From Pseudomonas synxantha (GTDB lineage Bacteria; Pseudomonadota; Gammaproteobacteria; Pseudomonadales; Pseudomonadaceae): DNA of 64,000 nucleotides. Below the pieces are notes generated by a model. The model was not told where the DNA came from. It did no database searches and saw only the letters and a list, made by a program, of their open reading frames with translations. Positions 16,862-25,615 of the stretch are shown here, piece after piece. Location of the stretch: the NCBI RefSeq assembly GCF_900105675.1, contig NZ_LT629786.1, forward strand, positions 1,736,001 to 1,800,000. The letters are read 5' to 3'. Each line of letters opens with the position of its first letter. Position 1 is the stretch's first letter. Position numbers and translations under genes: made by a program.

Positions 16862-17617
16862 TTACTGAATGCTGTAGCCGCCATCGATCACCATGTTGGC
16901 GCCGGTGATCATCTGCGCGGCATCGCTGAGCAGGTACAACGCCAGCCCGGCGATTTCTTCAGGCAATGCAAAGCGCCCCGCCGGGATCTGCAATTTGGCC
17001 CGCTCGCCCACTTCACCAGCCCAGGCTTTTTTGCCCAGGGCGGTTTCGACGATGGTCGGGGAGATGGCGTTGACGTTGATCTGCGGCGCCCATTCCATGG
17101 CCAGGACCTTGGTCATGCCGACGATGGCCGCCTTGCTGGCGCAATAGGCGACGTGACGGTCCAGGCCGATGACGGCGGCCTGGGACGCAAGGTTGACGAT
17201 GCGCCCGCTGCCCTGGGCGAGCATGTGCTTGGCGCACGCCTGGGCCACGAAGAAACTGGCTTTGAGATTAATATCCAGGGTGGTGTCCCAGGCGCTTTCA
17301 CTGACCTCGATGGCCTTGTCCAGCAGCACCACGCCGGCGCTGTTGATCAGGTAATCCAGGCGTTGGAAGTGTGCGAATACGCGGTCGATGGCGGGTTGTA
17401 TCTGGCCGGTCTGGCCGAGATCCACGGCGATGCCCAGGTGCCCGCTACCCAGGCTGGCGGCAACTTCAACCACCGCCGGGTCGCGATCCAGCAACGCCAC
17501 GCGGGCACCGCGTTCCACCAGCAGGGTGGCACAGGCCAGGCCGATGCCGGCGGCACCGCCGGTGATCACCGCACAACGGCCACTGAGGTCGAAGGCTTGG
17601 TTCCAGAAACCAGACAT
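16862..17617 (-). CDS. Short-chain dehydrogenase, likely sugar-alcohol oxidising
   Basis: A 251-residue classical SDR. The cofactor motif is TGGAAGIGLA, then NSAGV in place of NNAG, the catalytic Ser in VNLASQAAV and the YxxxK pair in YCASKAA. The start at 17617 (MSGFWNQ) follows GGAG; the frame is open to 17629. An Asp after the second strand (LLDRDPA) favours NAD(H). SDRs of this type include D-threitol and other polyol dehydrogenases, and the operon context supports that use. It sits between the periplasmic-binding-protein gene (separated by a REPIN) and the zinc dehydrogenase gene. Confidence 0.85.
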   Translation of the reverse strand: MSGFWNQAFDLSGRCAVITGGAAGIGLACATLLVERGARVALLDRDPAVVEVAASLGSGHLGIAVDLGQTGQIQPAIDRVFAHFQRLDYLINSAGVVLLDKAIEVSESAWDTTLDINLKASFFVAQACAKHMLAQGSGRIVNLASQAAVIGLDRHVAYCASKAAIVGMTKVLAMEWAPQINVNAISPTIVETALGKKAWAGEVGERAKLQIPAGRFALPEEIAGLALYLLSDAAQMITGANMVIDGGYSIQ

Positions 17618-17652
17618 GAATAACTCCATTTTCGAAAACGGTGAAGATCAAA

Positions 17653-17743
17653 ATGTGGGAGGGGGCTTGCCCCCGATAGCGGTGTAACAGTGATAAATCA
17701 GGTGGCTGATACACCGCTATCGGGAGCAAGCCCCCTCCCACAG
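17653..17743. repeat. REPIN (inverted REP pair)
   Basis: Arms GTGGGAGGGGGCTTGCCCCC and GGGAGCAAGCCCCCTCCCAC enclose a loop in which GATAGCGGTGT pairs with ACACCGCTATC, so the stem extends well past the REP heads. It separates the binding-protein gene from the SDR gene inside the operon and may attenuate or stabilise the transcript. Confidence 0.92.
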
Positions 17744-17766
17744 TTGACTGTGTTTCAAGCCACTGA

Positions 17767-18774
17767 CTACTTGCCGCCGCTGACTTGCTTGTACAGAGCA
17801 TCCGCATTGGCATTGGTCACCGGCACCCATGGCAGGATGTAGTTCTTGGCCGTACCGTCGCCCCATTTCACGTCCTTGGCATAGCGCTCCCAGATCACCG
17901 ACTGCGGCTTGTAGTCCTTGCCGGCCAGGGCGCGCAGGGCCACGTCCAGCGCGCCTTGGGACTGGGCCTGGGCGTCCTGGAGGAAGGTGGTGACTTCATC
18001 TTTTTTCGCTGCCTGGATCGCATCCGGCATGCCGTCAATGGAGGTCACGGGCACGTCCTTGGCTGCAAGGCCGTGGGACTTCAGGGCCTGCACGGCGCCC
18101 AGGGCCATGTCATCGTTCTGTGCGATCACACCGTTGATGCCCTTGGGGTGAGCGTTCAGCCAGTCTTCGGTAAGGGTCAGCGCCTGGGCGCGGTCCCAGT
18201 TGGCGGTTTTCTTCTCGATGATCTTAATGTCCGGATGTTTGCCCAGCACTTCCAGCTCGCCTTTTTCCCGGTCGATCTGCGCCGATTGGCCAATCGGGCC
18301 CTGGATGATCACCACGTTGCCCTTGCCGTTGAGCTTGTCGACCATGGCCTGGGCCTGCAGGCGGCCGCCTTCCACGTCGTCATTACCGACATATGGCACG
18401 TTGGCATCGGCTACTTTCGTATTGGAGGCGATGACCACTACGTCGTTGCTCATGGCGGCCTTGACGGTGCCGACACCGGCCTTGGTATCGATCGGCACGA
18501 ACAGGATCGCGTCGTAGCGTTGGGTCACCATGTTTTCGATCTGGTTGTTCTGGGTCAGGGCGTCGTAGTTGCCGTCAAACACGGTCAACTGCACGGTGCC
18601 ATCCTTGACCGCCGGATGTTCCTTGAGCTCACGCACCCAGTTCTGCATGAACTGGCCCTTGAGGCCGTAGACGGCTGCGCCGATCTTGTAGGTCTTGCCA
18701 TCGGCAGCCATGGCGATGCTGCTGGCGAGCAGGGAAAGGGCCGCCGCAGCGGCCAAGGTGGTACCCAGTTTCAT
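17767..18774 (-). CDS. ABC importer periplasmic sugar-binding protein (ribose type)
   Basis: A 335-residue periplasmic binding protein of the ribose/galactose (PBP1) class. Residues 1-23 form a signal peptide (LAAAAALSLLASSIAMA then ADG). The mature protein has the class features: IENMVTQRYDAILFVPID, YVGNDDVEGG with its ligand-contacting Asn-Asp, and NGVIAQNDDMALGA. It would capture a sugar or sugar alcohol for the permease and ATPase encoded just upstream on the same strand. A tetritol ligand is inferred from the enzymes of the operon. Confidence 0.9.
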   Translation of the reverse strand: MKLGTTLAAAAALSLLASSIAMAADGKTYKIGAAVYGLKGQFMQNWVRELKEHPAVKDGTVQLTVFDGNYDALTQNNQIENMVTQRYDAILFVPIDTKAGVGTVKAAMSNDVVVIASNTKVADANVPYVGNDDVEGGRLQAQAMVDKLNGKGNVVIIQGPIGQSAQIDREKGELEVLGKHPDIKIIEKKTANWDRAQALTLTEDWLNAHPKGINGVIAQNDDMALGAVQALKSHGLAAKDVPVTSIDGMPDAIQAAKKDEVTTFLQDAQAQSQGALDVALRALAGKDYKPQSVIWERYAKDVKWGDGTAKNYILPWVPVTNANADALYKQVSGGK

Positions 18775-18808
18775 AAGTCGAACTCCAGTTATTGTTATCG
18801 GTCGTTCT

Positions 18809-19786
18809 TCAGCGTTTTTTCTTGCGCCACACGTCGATCAGTACTGCGAACACGATGATCAGGCCCTTGGCGACCTGTTGGTAATAGGAGGACACACCGA
18901 GCAGGTTCAGGCCGTTGTTGATCACGCCGATCAACAGCGCACCGAACAAGGTGCCGACGATGCTGCCGGTGCCACCCGACAGGCTGGTACCGCCGATCAC
19001 CACCGCAGCAATTGCGTCCAGCTCGTAGGAAACCCCGGCTTGGGGCAGGGCAGAGGTGGTACGTGCCGACAGCACCACGCCGGCCAATCCGGCGAGCAGG
19101 CCCGAGACCACGTACACCGAGAACATCACCTTGCGCACACCGATGCCGGAGGTGCGTGCGCTCTTTTCATTGCCGCCCACCGCGTACACATAGCGCCCGT
19201 AAGTGGTGTAGCGCAGCACCATCCAGAAGATCAGTGCGACCACGGCGAAGATGATGATCGGCACGCCTATCGGGCCGATCTTGCCGATACCCAGGGCCAG
19301 GTAGGCGTCGGGCAGGTCGGTGATAGGGCTGCCGTCGTTGAGGATAAAGGTCATGCCCCGGGCGATGCTGAGCATGCCCAGGGTCGCCACGAACGGCGGG
19401 ATCGACAGGTTGGCCACCATAAAGCCATTGACCACGCCGAGCATCGCCCCGGCAAACATCCCGGCGCTGACCGCCGCCAGCAGGCCGTAACCCTGGGTGG
19501 CGACCATGGCGCTGCACAGCCCGGCAAACGCCAGGATCGAACCCACAGAGAGGTCGATGCCCTTGGTCAGGATCACATAGGTCATGCCCACGGCGAGGAT
19601 GCCGTTGATGGAAGTCTGGCGCAGGATGTCCATCCAGTTGCGCCAGGTCATGAAGTATTCGCTGGAAAACGCCATCACCACGCAGAGCAGGATAAACACC
19701 AGCGGCAGGCCGAAGCGGTCGAGGGACAGGCGCAGGCGGCTGCGTGGGGCGGTAGTAATAGGTGCGGCGATGGTTTTGGCATTCAT
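18809..19786 (-). CDS. ABC importer permease (RbsC type)
   Basis: A 325-residue inner-membrane permease of the ribose-type ABC importers, with 8-10 hydrophobic segments. Family stretches are [33 protein letters not shown] and [20 protein letters not shown]. Its ATG at 19786 overlaps the TGA stop of the ATPase gene (ATGA), indicating translational coupling. An upstream in-frame extension to 20371 is only the opposite-frame shadow of the ATPase gene. Confidence 0.92.
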   Translation of the reverse strand: MNAKTIAAPITTAPRSRLRLSLDRFGLPLVFILLCVVMAFSSEYFMTWRNWMDILRQTSINGILAVGMTYVILTKGIDLSVGSILAFAGLCSAMVATQGYGLLAAVSAGMFAGAMLGVVNGFMVANLSIPPFVATLGMLSIARGMTFILNDGSPITDLPDAYLALGIGKIGPIGVPIIIFAVVALIFWMVLRYTTYGRYVYAVGGNEKSARTSGIGVRKVMFSVYVVSGLLAGLAGVVLSARTTSALPQAGVSYELDAIAAVVIGGTSLSGGTGSIVGTLFGALLIGVINNGLNLLGVSSYYQQVAKGLIIVFAVLIDVWRKKKR

Positions 19787-21270
19787 GAGGCAAGACTCAA
19801 CAAGGCTTCCTGGGAAAGGGCGGTGTCGGTGCTGATGGTCACCAGCCGGCCACCCTTGAATACGGCGATGCGATCGCTCAGGTGCAGCAGTTCCGGGGCT
19901 TCCGACGACACCACGATGGCCGCGCCGCCAGCCCGTACGAACTGGTCGAGCAGGCGGTAGATCTCCTGCTTGGCGCCTTCGTCGATGCCGCGGGTCGGTT
20001 CGTCGCAGAGCAGGCACACCGGCTCGGTGGACAGGCATTTGGCGAGAACCACTTTCTGCTGGTTGCCGCCGCTCATGGATGCCACCGGCAAATCCAGGGA
20101 GCTGGTCTTGATCTGCAAGCGCTTGACCATGTCCTCGGCCAGCTGGGTTTCCTTGCGTGCATTGATCAGCGACCAGCTCGATAAGCGCTTGTAGGCCGAC
20201 AGCGCAATGTTCGACAAGATACTGCCGGTCAGTACCAGGCCACTGTCCTTGCGGTCTTCGGTGACCAGGGACATGCCCGCGTCGATGGTGGCCTTGGGCA
20301 TGCCGATCGGCATGGGCTTGCCTTGCAGGGTGACGCTGCCGGAGTCCGCCACGGTCAGGCCGTAGATGCAATTGAGGAACTCACTGCGCCCGGAGCCCAT
20401 CAGCCCATAGATGCCGAGGATTTCGCCTTGGCGCAGTTGCAGGCTGATGTCGTGGAACTCGCCGTTGCGGCTCAGGCTGTCGACTTGCAGGCAGGTGTCG
20501 GCGGCGCATTCGCGGCCCACCTTGTGGTCGATGCGCGTCAGCTCCTGGCCGACGATGCCGCGCACCAGGTGGTCGCGGTCGATATCGGCCATGCGCCCGC
20601 TTTCCACAAACGCGCCATCGCGGAAGATGCTGTACTCATCGGCGATCTGCGCCAGTTCGCTCAGGCGATGGGACACATACACGATGCCGGCGCCACGGGC
20701 GGTGAGGCGGCGAATGGCCTTGAACAGGGTCTCGGCCTCGCGCTCGCCGATGGCCGAGGTGGGCTCATCCATGATCATCACCTGGCAGTCATGGCTGAAC
20801 GCCTTGGCGATTTCCACCAGTTGGATCTGCGCCACGCTCAAGCGGTGCATGGGGCTGGTGGCGTCGACCTCGAATTCCAGGCTTTCCAGCAGTTCGCGGG
20901 TACGCCGATTGAGGGTCTTGCTGTCGACGATGCAGCCGGCGCGGCGTGGTTCGCGGCCCAGCCAGATGTTTTCGGCGACGGTCATGTAGGGGATGGGTTC
21001 CAGCTCCTGGGTGATCATCGCGATCCCCGCCGCCAGGGCTTCACTCGGGCGGTTGAACTGTACCGGCGCACCGTTGAGCAGGATGCTGCCGGCGTCACGC
21101 TGGGTGATGCCCATCAGGATGCTCAGGAAGGTCGACTTGCCGGCGCCATTGCCGCCGCACAGGGCGTGGACGCTGCCGGCCCGCAGAGAAAGGCGCCCGT
21201 CACGCAGGGCGGGCACCCCGGCGTAAGCCTTGGCGACGTGTTCAGCCTGGAGCAGTAATGGCGTGACCAT
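19783..21270 (-). CDS. ABC importer ATPase (RbsA type, two ABC domains)
   Basis: A 495-residue protein with two tandem ATPase domains, as in RbsA/XylG. The first has Walker A GGNGAGKST, signature LSVAQIQLVEIA and Walker B VMIMDEPTSAI. The second has the usual degenerate Walker A (GLMGSGRSE), signature MSGGNQQKVVLA and CDEPTRGID. The start at 21270 (MVTPLLLQAEH) follows GAGGA; an open extension to 21342 runs into the control region. It is the first gene of the minus-strand operon, divergent from the rpiB-like gene. Confidence 0.92.
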   Translation of the reverse strand: MVTPLLLQAEHVAKAYAGVPALRDGRLSLRAGSVHALCGGNGAGKSTFLSILMGITQRDAGSILLNGAPVQFNRPSEALAAGIAMITQELEPIPYMTVAENIWLGREPRRAGCIVDSKTLNRRTRELLESLEFEVDATSPMHRLSVAQIQLVEIAKAFSHDCQVMIMDEPTSAIGEREAETLFKAIRRLTARGAGIVYVSHRLSELAQIADEYSIFRDGAFVESGRMADIDRDHLVRGIVGQELTRIDHKVGRECAADTCLQVDSLSRNGEFHDISLQLRQGEILGIYGLMGSGRSEFLNCIYGLTVADSGSVTLQGKPMPIGMPKATIDAGMSLVTEDRKDSGLVLTGSILSNIALSAYKRLSSWSLINARKETQLAEDMVKRLQIKTSSLDLPVASMSGGNQQKVVLAKCLSTEPVCLLCDEPTRGIDEGAKQEIYRLLDQFVRAGGAAIVVSSEAPELLHLSDRIAVFKGGRLVTISTDTALSQEALLSLAS

Positions 21271-21553
21271 CGGCGTGTCCTCGTGCTGTGAATTCTTATT
21301 AGGTCGCACAGTCATGTTTCGCTGTGAGCATATGTGTATCAAATGAAATTCTGATCAGTCAATCTCTTTCACTTAAAAGCGATGATTCTCATCTTTAGCG
21401 GCAATATTGGCTTTTAAAGCCGCATTGATTGGAAGGTCAGTTAAATGGCGCTTGACAGAAAGGGCAGATTGCCCGCGAAATGACTGAGCGAAATTTCAAT
21501 GACTGATCATATGATCAGTCCCAAACAGGATTACGGCAGCGGAGCCAGACGCT
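21271..21553. promoter_or_regulatory. Divergent control region of the sugar-alcohol locus
   Basis: The region is AT-richer than its surroundings. It holds a perfect 20-base palindrome, GACTGATCATATGATCAGTC, at 21501-21520, 33 bases before the rpiB-like start. A matching half-site, CTGATCAGTC, lies at 21351-21360 near the ABC operon. Both are likely operators for the SorC-type regulator encoded at 22079. Promoter boxes could not be fixed with confidence. Confidence 0.65.
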
Positions 21554-22015
21554 ATGAACGCACCTTTCCCGGTGGCTATCGGATGTGATGAAGCGGGTTT
21601 TGAGCTTAAAGAGCTGTTGAGGCGCCATATCGAAGCGCTGGGTTACCCGGTGACCGACTTCGGCACTCACTCCACCGCGCCGGTGCTTTACCCGGACATC
21701 GCCCTGGCTGTGGCCAATGCCATCAATGCCGGGCAGCAGCGCCTGGGCGTGCTGGTGTGCGGCACCGGGATCGGCATGGCCATTTCGGCCAACAAGGTCA
21801 TGGGTATTCGTGCGGCCCAGGCCCATGACACCTATTCGGCGGAGCGTGCGCGCAAGAGCAACGATGCTCAGATCCTGTCCATCGGTGCACGGGTGATCGG
21901 TGCAGAACTGGCCAAGAGCATCGTCACTGCGTTCCTGGCCTCGGAGTTCGAGGTGGCGCGTTCGGGGGCCAAGGTCGAGCGCATCAACGCGATCGAACGC
22001 GATGGGCATCAGTAG
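21554..22015 (+). CDS. RpiB/LacAB-family sugar-phosphate isomerase
   Basis: A 153-residue isomerase of the ribose-5-phosphate isomerase B fold. The catalytic cysteine lies in VLVCGTGIGMAISANK, and the phosphate-binding region includes AAQAHDTYSAERARKSNDAQIL with its conserved His and Arg. Relatives interconvert ribose, allose, galactose or erythrulose phosphates. The DerI/EryI-type members convert erythrulose 4-phosphate to erythrose 4-phosphate, which would complete the pathway of the divergent operon. The specificity is inferred from context. The regulator gene follows 64 bases downstream. Confidence 0.88.
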   Translation: MNAPFPVAIGCDEAGFELKELLRRHIEALGYPVTDFGTHSTAPVLYPDIALAVANAINAGQQRLGVLVCGTGIGMAISANKVMGIRAAQAHDTYSAERARKSNDAQILSIGARVIGAELAKSIVTAFLASEFEVARSGAKVERINAIERDGHQ

Positions 22016-22078
22016 TGGACGGCACGGGGCAAGAGTCGGGAGAATGCGCCTTTGACGCCGAAACGGAAGCCCGTCCCC

Positions 22079-23059
22079 ATGAGTGACAGTACCCAGCGCA
22101 TGGCCAGTGATATCGATCAGATGACCGAAGTGGCGATGCTCTATTACCTTGAGAACGTCACTCAGGAGGCCATCGCCAAACGCTTCGATCTGTCGCGGGC
22201 AAAAGTCAGTCGCCTGCTCAAGCGGGCCCGGGATGAAGGTATTGTCGAGGTGCGCGTGTTGCAGCACCCGGCGATGAACAACGAGCTGGAGAGGGCGCTG
22301 GTGGAGCGCTTCAAGCTTGACCGCGCCTTGATCGCCGTCGACCACAGCGACCCTGACACCCAGCGCTCGGCGGTCGCCAGCCTGGTGGCCAACTACCTGA
22401 ACAAGACCCTCGGTGACGGCATGATCGTCGCCGTCGGCATGGGGCGTAACGTCGGCGCGGTGGCCGACAACGTCTTTCTGCCGGTGACGCGCAACTGCAC
22501 GTTTGTGTGTGCCATTGGCGGTTCGCTCAAGGCCGGCGAGTACATGAACCCCGACCACATCTGCCGGCGCCTGGCCCTGCGCTTTGGCGGCGAGAGCGAA
22601 AGCCTGTACGCCCCGGCGCTGGTGGCCAATCCGGAACTGCGCGGCGTGCTGATCAATAACGACACGGTGCGCTCCACCCTCGACCGTGCGCGGCGAGCCG
22701 ACATTGCCCTGATCGGCATCGGTGACATGAGCGAGAACAGCAACATGGTGCGCATGGGCTGGTTCTCGCCCCAGGAAATCGCCCAGGCGCGGTTATCCGG
22801 CACCGTGGGGGACATGATGGGCTATGACTTTATCGACATTCACGGCCAGCCCGCAGTCAACACCATCCAGGGCCGGGTGATCGGGTTGACCGTGCAGGAG
22901 CTGTTCCGTATCCCGGATGTGGTGGCGATTGCCAGTGAAAACACCAAGGCGGCAGCGACGCTGGGGGCGTTGCGCTCGGGGGTGATCAATACGCTGGCGA
23001 CGACGGTCACCAATGCCCACACCATCCTGGCACTGGATGATGCCACCCGAAAGTCCTGA
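22079..23059 (+). CDS. SorC/DeoR-type sugar-binding transcriptional regulator
   Basis: A 326-residue (from ATG 22079) regulator of the SorC family. An N-terminal HTH (QEAIAKRFDLSRAKVSRL) is followed by a large sugar-phosphate-binding domain related to glucosamine-6-phosphate deaminase (VAVGMGRNVGAVAD, IGIGDMSENSNMV, and DIHGQPAV). A TTG at 22052 with GGGAG upstream is an alternative start that adds nine residues. Such proteins usually repress until a phosphorylated pathway intermediate binds. Position downstream of the isomerase gene and next to the palindromic operator makes it the regulator of the sugar-alcohol locus. Confidence 0.88.
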   Translation: MSDSTQRMASDIDQMTEVAMLYYLENVTQEAIAKRFDLSRAKVSRLLKRARDEGIVEVRVLQHPAMNNELERALVERFKLDRALIAVDHSDPDTQRSAVASLVANYLNKTLGDGMIVAVGMGRNVGAVADNVFLPVTRNCTFVCAIGGSLKAGEYMNPDHICRRLALRFGGESESLYAPALVANPELRGVLINNDTVRSTLDRARRADIALIGIGDMSENSNMVRMGWFSPQEIAQARLSGTVGDMMGYDFIDIHGQPAVNTIQGRVIGLTVQELFRIPDVVAIASENTKAAATLGALRSGVINTLATTVTNAHTILALDDATRKS

Positions 23060-23075
23060 TACCACACCGTTCCAA

Positions 23076-23122
23076 ATGTGGAATGGGGGCTTGTGTGGGA
23101 GGGAGCAAGCCCCCTCCCACAT
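23076..23122. repeat. Collapsed REPIN
   Basis: A degenerate left head (ATGTGGAATGGGGGCTTG) is followed after TGTGGGAG by a standard right arm (GAGCAAGCCCCCTCCCACAT). The usual loop of about 40 bases is missing. It lies just after the SorC regulator gene and may act as its 3' hairpin. Confidence 0.75.
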
Positions 23123-23390
23123 TGGTTCTGCATCGGCTGGAAGACAGGTTTTGTAATAGTTTTGCCCTGTGGGAGTTTTATGTTTGGGCTGTAGGATTCA
23201 AGTCCTTTTGTCATTTCAGGACTTGCATGAACACCCTCTCGGAGCCTCCCAGTCGTCTTTCCCCAAGACAACCGCTGTCGCTGTTCCCGCTGAAGCACCC
23301 CGTATTCCGTCAACTAACCTTGTCCCGGTCGTATGACCGCACTTTGCCGTGCCCGGCGTTCTGAACACTTTAAAGACAGAGACTTTGTAA
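23123..23390. other. Leader/intergenic region before the TerC-type gene
   Basis: No gene seen. A stem-loop is formed by CAAGTCC (23199-23205) and GGACTTG (23219-23225). The rest is C-rich with no convincing match to the yybP-ykoY manganese riboswitch, although that element often precedes TerC-family genes. Promoter boxes were not resolved. Confidence 0.4.
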
Positions 23391-24953
23391 ATGGAATGGT
23401 TAGCGGATCCAACGGCCTGGCTCGGCCTTGCGACCTTGATTGTGCTGGAACTGGTGCTGGGTATCGACAACCTGGTGTTTATCGCGATCCTGGCGGACAA
23501 GTTGCCGCCGGAACAGCGTGACCGTGCGCGGTTGATCGGTTTGTCCCTGGCGTTGCTGATGCGCCTGGGCCTGTTGGCGAGTATTTCCTGGTTGGTGACC
23601 CTCACCCAGCCGCTGTTCGAGGTGTTCGACAAGAGCTTCTCCGGTCGCGACCTGATCATGCTGTTTGGTGGTGTGTTCCTGTTGTTCAAGGCCACCATGG
23701 AATTGCATGAGCGCCTGGAAGGCCATGTGGCCCAGCACAAGGGCAGTGTGGCCTACGCCATGTTCTGGCCGATCGTGGCGCAGATCGTGGTGCTGGATGC
23801 GGTGTTCTCCCTCGACGCGGTGATTACCGCCGTGGGCATGGTGGACGAACTGGCGGTGATGATGATCGCGGTGATCGTCTCCATCGGCCTGATGATCGTG
23901 GCGAGCAAGCCGTTGACCCGCTTCGTTAACGCCCACCCCACGGTGATCATGCTGTGCCTGGGCTTCTTGATGATGATCGGTTTCGCCCTGACCGCCGAAG
24001 GCTTGGGCTTCCATATTCCGAAGGGCTACCTGTACGCGGCCATTGGCTTCTCGATTCTGATCGAGCTGTTCAACCAGATCGCCCGGTCGCGGCGCAAGAA
24101 GTCGGCGCAGGGTGTGCTCCCGGTGCGTGAGCGTACCGCCCATGCGGTGATGCGCTTGTTGGGTGGCCGCAGCCTGGCGGTGGAAGAGGTGGGCGAAGAG
24201 GTTGCCGACCTGCTGGGCGAGCCGGATGCCGCCCAAGGTCCGCTGTTTGACCGACGCGAGCGGGTGATGATCAGCGGTGTGCTGCAACTGGCCGAGCGGC
24301 CGATTCGCTCCTTGATGACGCCTCGGGCCAAGGTTGACTGCATCGACCTGGCGGATGATCCCGAGGCTATCCGCCTGAAGTTGATGCATTCGTCCTACTC
24401 GCGCCTGCCGCTGATCCGCAATGGCGCGGTGGATGAGCCCTTGGGCTTTGTGCACAAGAAGGAGTTGCTCAAGGAATACCTGGCCGGCAACGAGCCGAAC
24501 CTGGAACACCTGGCGCGCCGGGCGATCAATCTGCTGGAGAGCTTTTCGATCCTCAATGCCTTGGAGCAGATGCGTCAGGAATCCACTCACATCGCCTTCG
24601 TGATCAACGAGTTCGGGGATTTCATGGGTGTGTTGAGCATGACCGATATTCTGGAATCCATCGCCGGTGAATTGCCCGATGCCAGTGAAATCGAAGGCCC
24701 GGACATTGTCGAGGAGGGCGCGGGCTTTCGTGCCAATGGTGCCTTGAATCTTAATCAGGTGAGCCGACGCACCGGCTTCAAGGCCGTGGCGACGGAAGAT
24801 TACCAGACCCTGGCCGGCCTGGTGATGAGCCTGTTGGATCGCTTGCCGGTTGTGGGCGATAGTCTTGAATACGAGGGGTGGCGCCTGACTGTGGCCGCGG
24901 TGGAAGAGCGGAGGGTGACGCAGGTTTGTTTGTCGCCGCTTACGGCCCCTTGA
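23391..24953 (+). CDS. TerC-family membrane protein with CBS pair and CorC_HlyC domain (YegH/YoaE type)
   Basis: A 520-residue protein in three parts. Residues 1-230 form a TerC membrane domain with about seven segments and the paired acidic motifs [17 protein letters not shown] and [14 protein letters not shown] that are thought to bind metal. Residues about 300-420 form a CBS pair ([12 protein letters not shown], then [18 protein letters not shown]). Residues about 435-515 form a CorC_HlyC transporter-associated domain. Related proteins take part in metal-ion efflux or in metal loading of exported proteins. The specific ion is unknown. Monocistronic; its 3' end overlaps the convergent thioredoxin-like gene by 14 bases. 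Confidence 0.87.
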   Translation: MEWLADPTAWLGLATLIVLELVLGIDNLVFIAILADKLPPEQRDRARLIGLSLALLMRLGLLASISWLVTLTQPLFEVFDKSFSGRDLIMLFGGVFLLFKATMELHERLEGHVAQHKGSVAYAMFWPIVAQIVVLDAVFSLDAVITAVGMVDELAVMMIAVIVSIGLMIVASKPLTRFVNAHPTVIMLCLGFLMMIGFALTAEGLGFHIPKGYLYAAIGFSILIELFNQIARSRRKKSAQGVLPVRERTAHAVMRLLGGRSLAVEEVGEEVADLLGEPDAAQGPLFDRRERVMISGVLQLAERPIRSLMTPRAKVDCIDLADDPEAIRLKLMHSSYSRLPLIRNGAVDEPLGFVHKKELLKEYLAGNEPNLEHLARRAINLLESFSILNALEQMRQESTHIAFVINEFGDFMGVLSMTDILESIAGELPDASEIEGPDIVEEGAGFRANGALNLNQVSRRTGFKAVATEDYQTLAGLVMSLLDRLPVVGDSLEYEGWRLTVAAVEERRVTQVCLSPLTAP

Positions 24954-25275
24954 TCTGAAGGCGAGCGAACCGCTTGAACGCGTCTTCAAGCGCTTGTTCG
25001 CCGAGTCCGGGAACGGTTTCCTGAAGCTGTTGATCCTGGTAGATCAGCAGCATTGGAATCCGATCCACGCTTGGATGGCGCGGTGTTTCGGCGCAATCAA
25101 GGATCATGATCTTGACCTGGCCTTCGTACCTCTGGCTTATCCGCATGAAGCGTGGCATCGCATCAGTGCATGCCGCGCAACCATGGGAAATGAATACAAC
25201 GAATACGGGCTGCTTCGTATCGAGTTCGCGGTCAAATTGCGCCTTATCTGCGATCACCGCATTGACGTAATCCAT
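24940..25275 (-). CDS. Thioredoxin-like protein
   Basis: A 111-residue thioredoxin-fold protein without a signal peptide. The active site is CAAC, in [14 protein letters not shown], rather than CGPC. The cis-proline is present in [11 protein letters not shown]. The start at 25275 ([11 protein letters not shown]) follows GGGAG; an open extension to 25293 lacks such a site. The altered active site suggests a redox role on a specific partner rather than general thioredoxin activity. It converges on, and overlaps by 14 bases, the TerC-type gene. Confidence 0.82.
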   Translation of the reverse strand: MDYVNAVIADKAQFDRELDTKQPVFVVFISHGCAACTDAMPRFMRISQRYEGQVKIMILDCAETPRHPSVDRIPMLLIYQDQQLQETVPGLGEQALEDAFKRFARLQIKGP

Positions 25276-25421
25276 CGGGCATCTCCCTGTCACTCCTTGG
25301 CTTACGCTAAGTCGGAAAATCGTCCAGGTCTACTGTCAACCTTCACAGGTCTGTTTTCACGCGCCTTGCATCTGGGGCGTCATCCAGGCACCCAGATAGG
25401 TGCGCAGTAACACCGTTGTGG

Positions 25422-25461
25422 GGCGTTGCGTAGCAAAACCCTACGCCTTCGGCGCAACGCC
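25422..25461. repeat. Nested hairpin
   Basis: GGCGTTGCG (25422-25430) and CGCAACGCC (25453-25461) pair perfectly over nine bases, and GTAG (25430-25433) can pair with CTAC (25441-25444) inside. There is no T-run, so it does not look like a terminator. It is unrelated in sequence to the REP family of this window. Confidence 0.55.
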
Positions 25462-25575
25462 GTTAAGCGCTTTAATACCTATCTTACTGAACCATAAAGA
25501 GTTTCCCGACAGCATATTTTTCCTCCCGTGGCTGTGGCACACTTTCTGCTGTCTATTCCGTTGTTACATACCAAG

Positions 25576-25591
25576 TTCCGGTATAGCGGAA
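25576..25591. promoter_or_regulatory. Probable IclR-family operator
   Basis: TTCCG, six bases (GTATAG), then CGGAA: a palindrome of the kind bound by IclR proteins. It ends 24 bases before the start codon of the binding-protein gene, and an IclR gene lies in the same cluster at 29207. Confidence 0.6.
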
Positions 25592-25615
25592 TACACAATC
25601 CCTGGAGTGCTTGTC

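Larger units (their letters stand above)
25276..25615. promoter_or_regulatory. Control region upstream of the amino-acid-type ABC operon
   Basis: No gene. Two structures stand out: a nested hairpin at 25422-25461 and an IclR-type palindrome at 25576-25591. TTGTTA at 25561-25566 could be a -35 box with the palindrome covering the -10 area. Confidence 0.5.

Noticed and set aside
18809..20371. 520-residue version of the RbsC-type permease
   Set aside because: The extra N-terminal part overlaps the ATPase gene in another frame; ATG 19786, coupled to the ATPase stop, gives the normal family length.
23123..23390. Possible manganese (yybP-ykoY) riboswitch ahead of the TerC-type gene
   Set aside because: The conserved core of that riboswitch could not be found in the leader; only a simple seven-base stem was seen.
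23400..24989. 529-codon open frame on the minus strand
   Set aside because: Antisense to the TerC-type gene; very rich in His and Gln, as is common for antisense frames in GC-rich DNA.
25400..25615. N-terminal extension of the amino-acid binding protein
   Set aside because: The frame is open upstream, but the signal peptide and ribosome-binding site place the start at 25616, and the extension covers the hairpin and operator.
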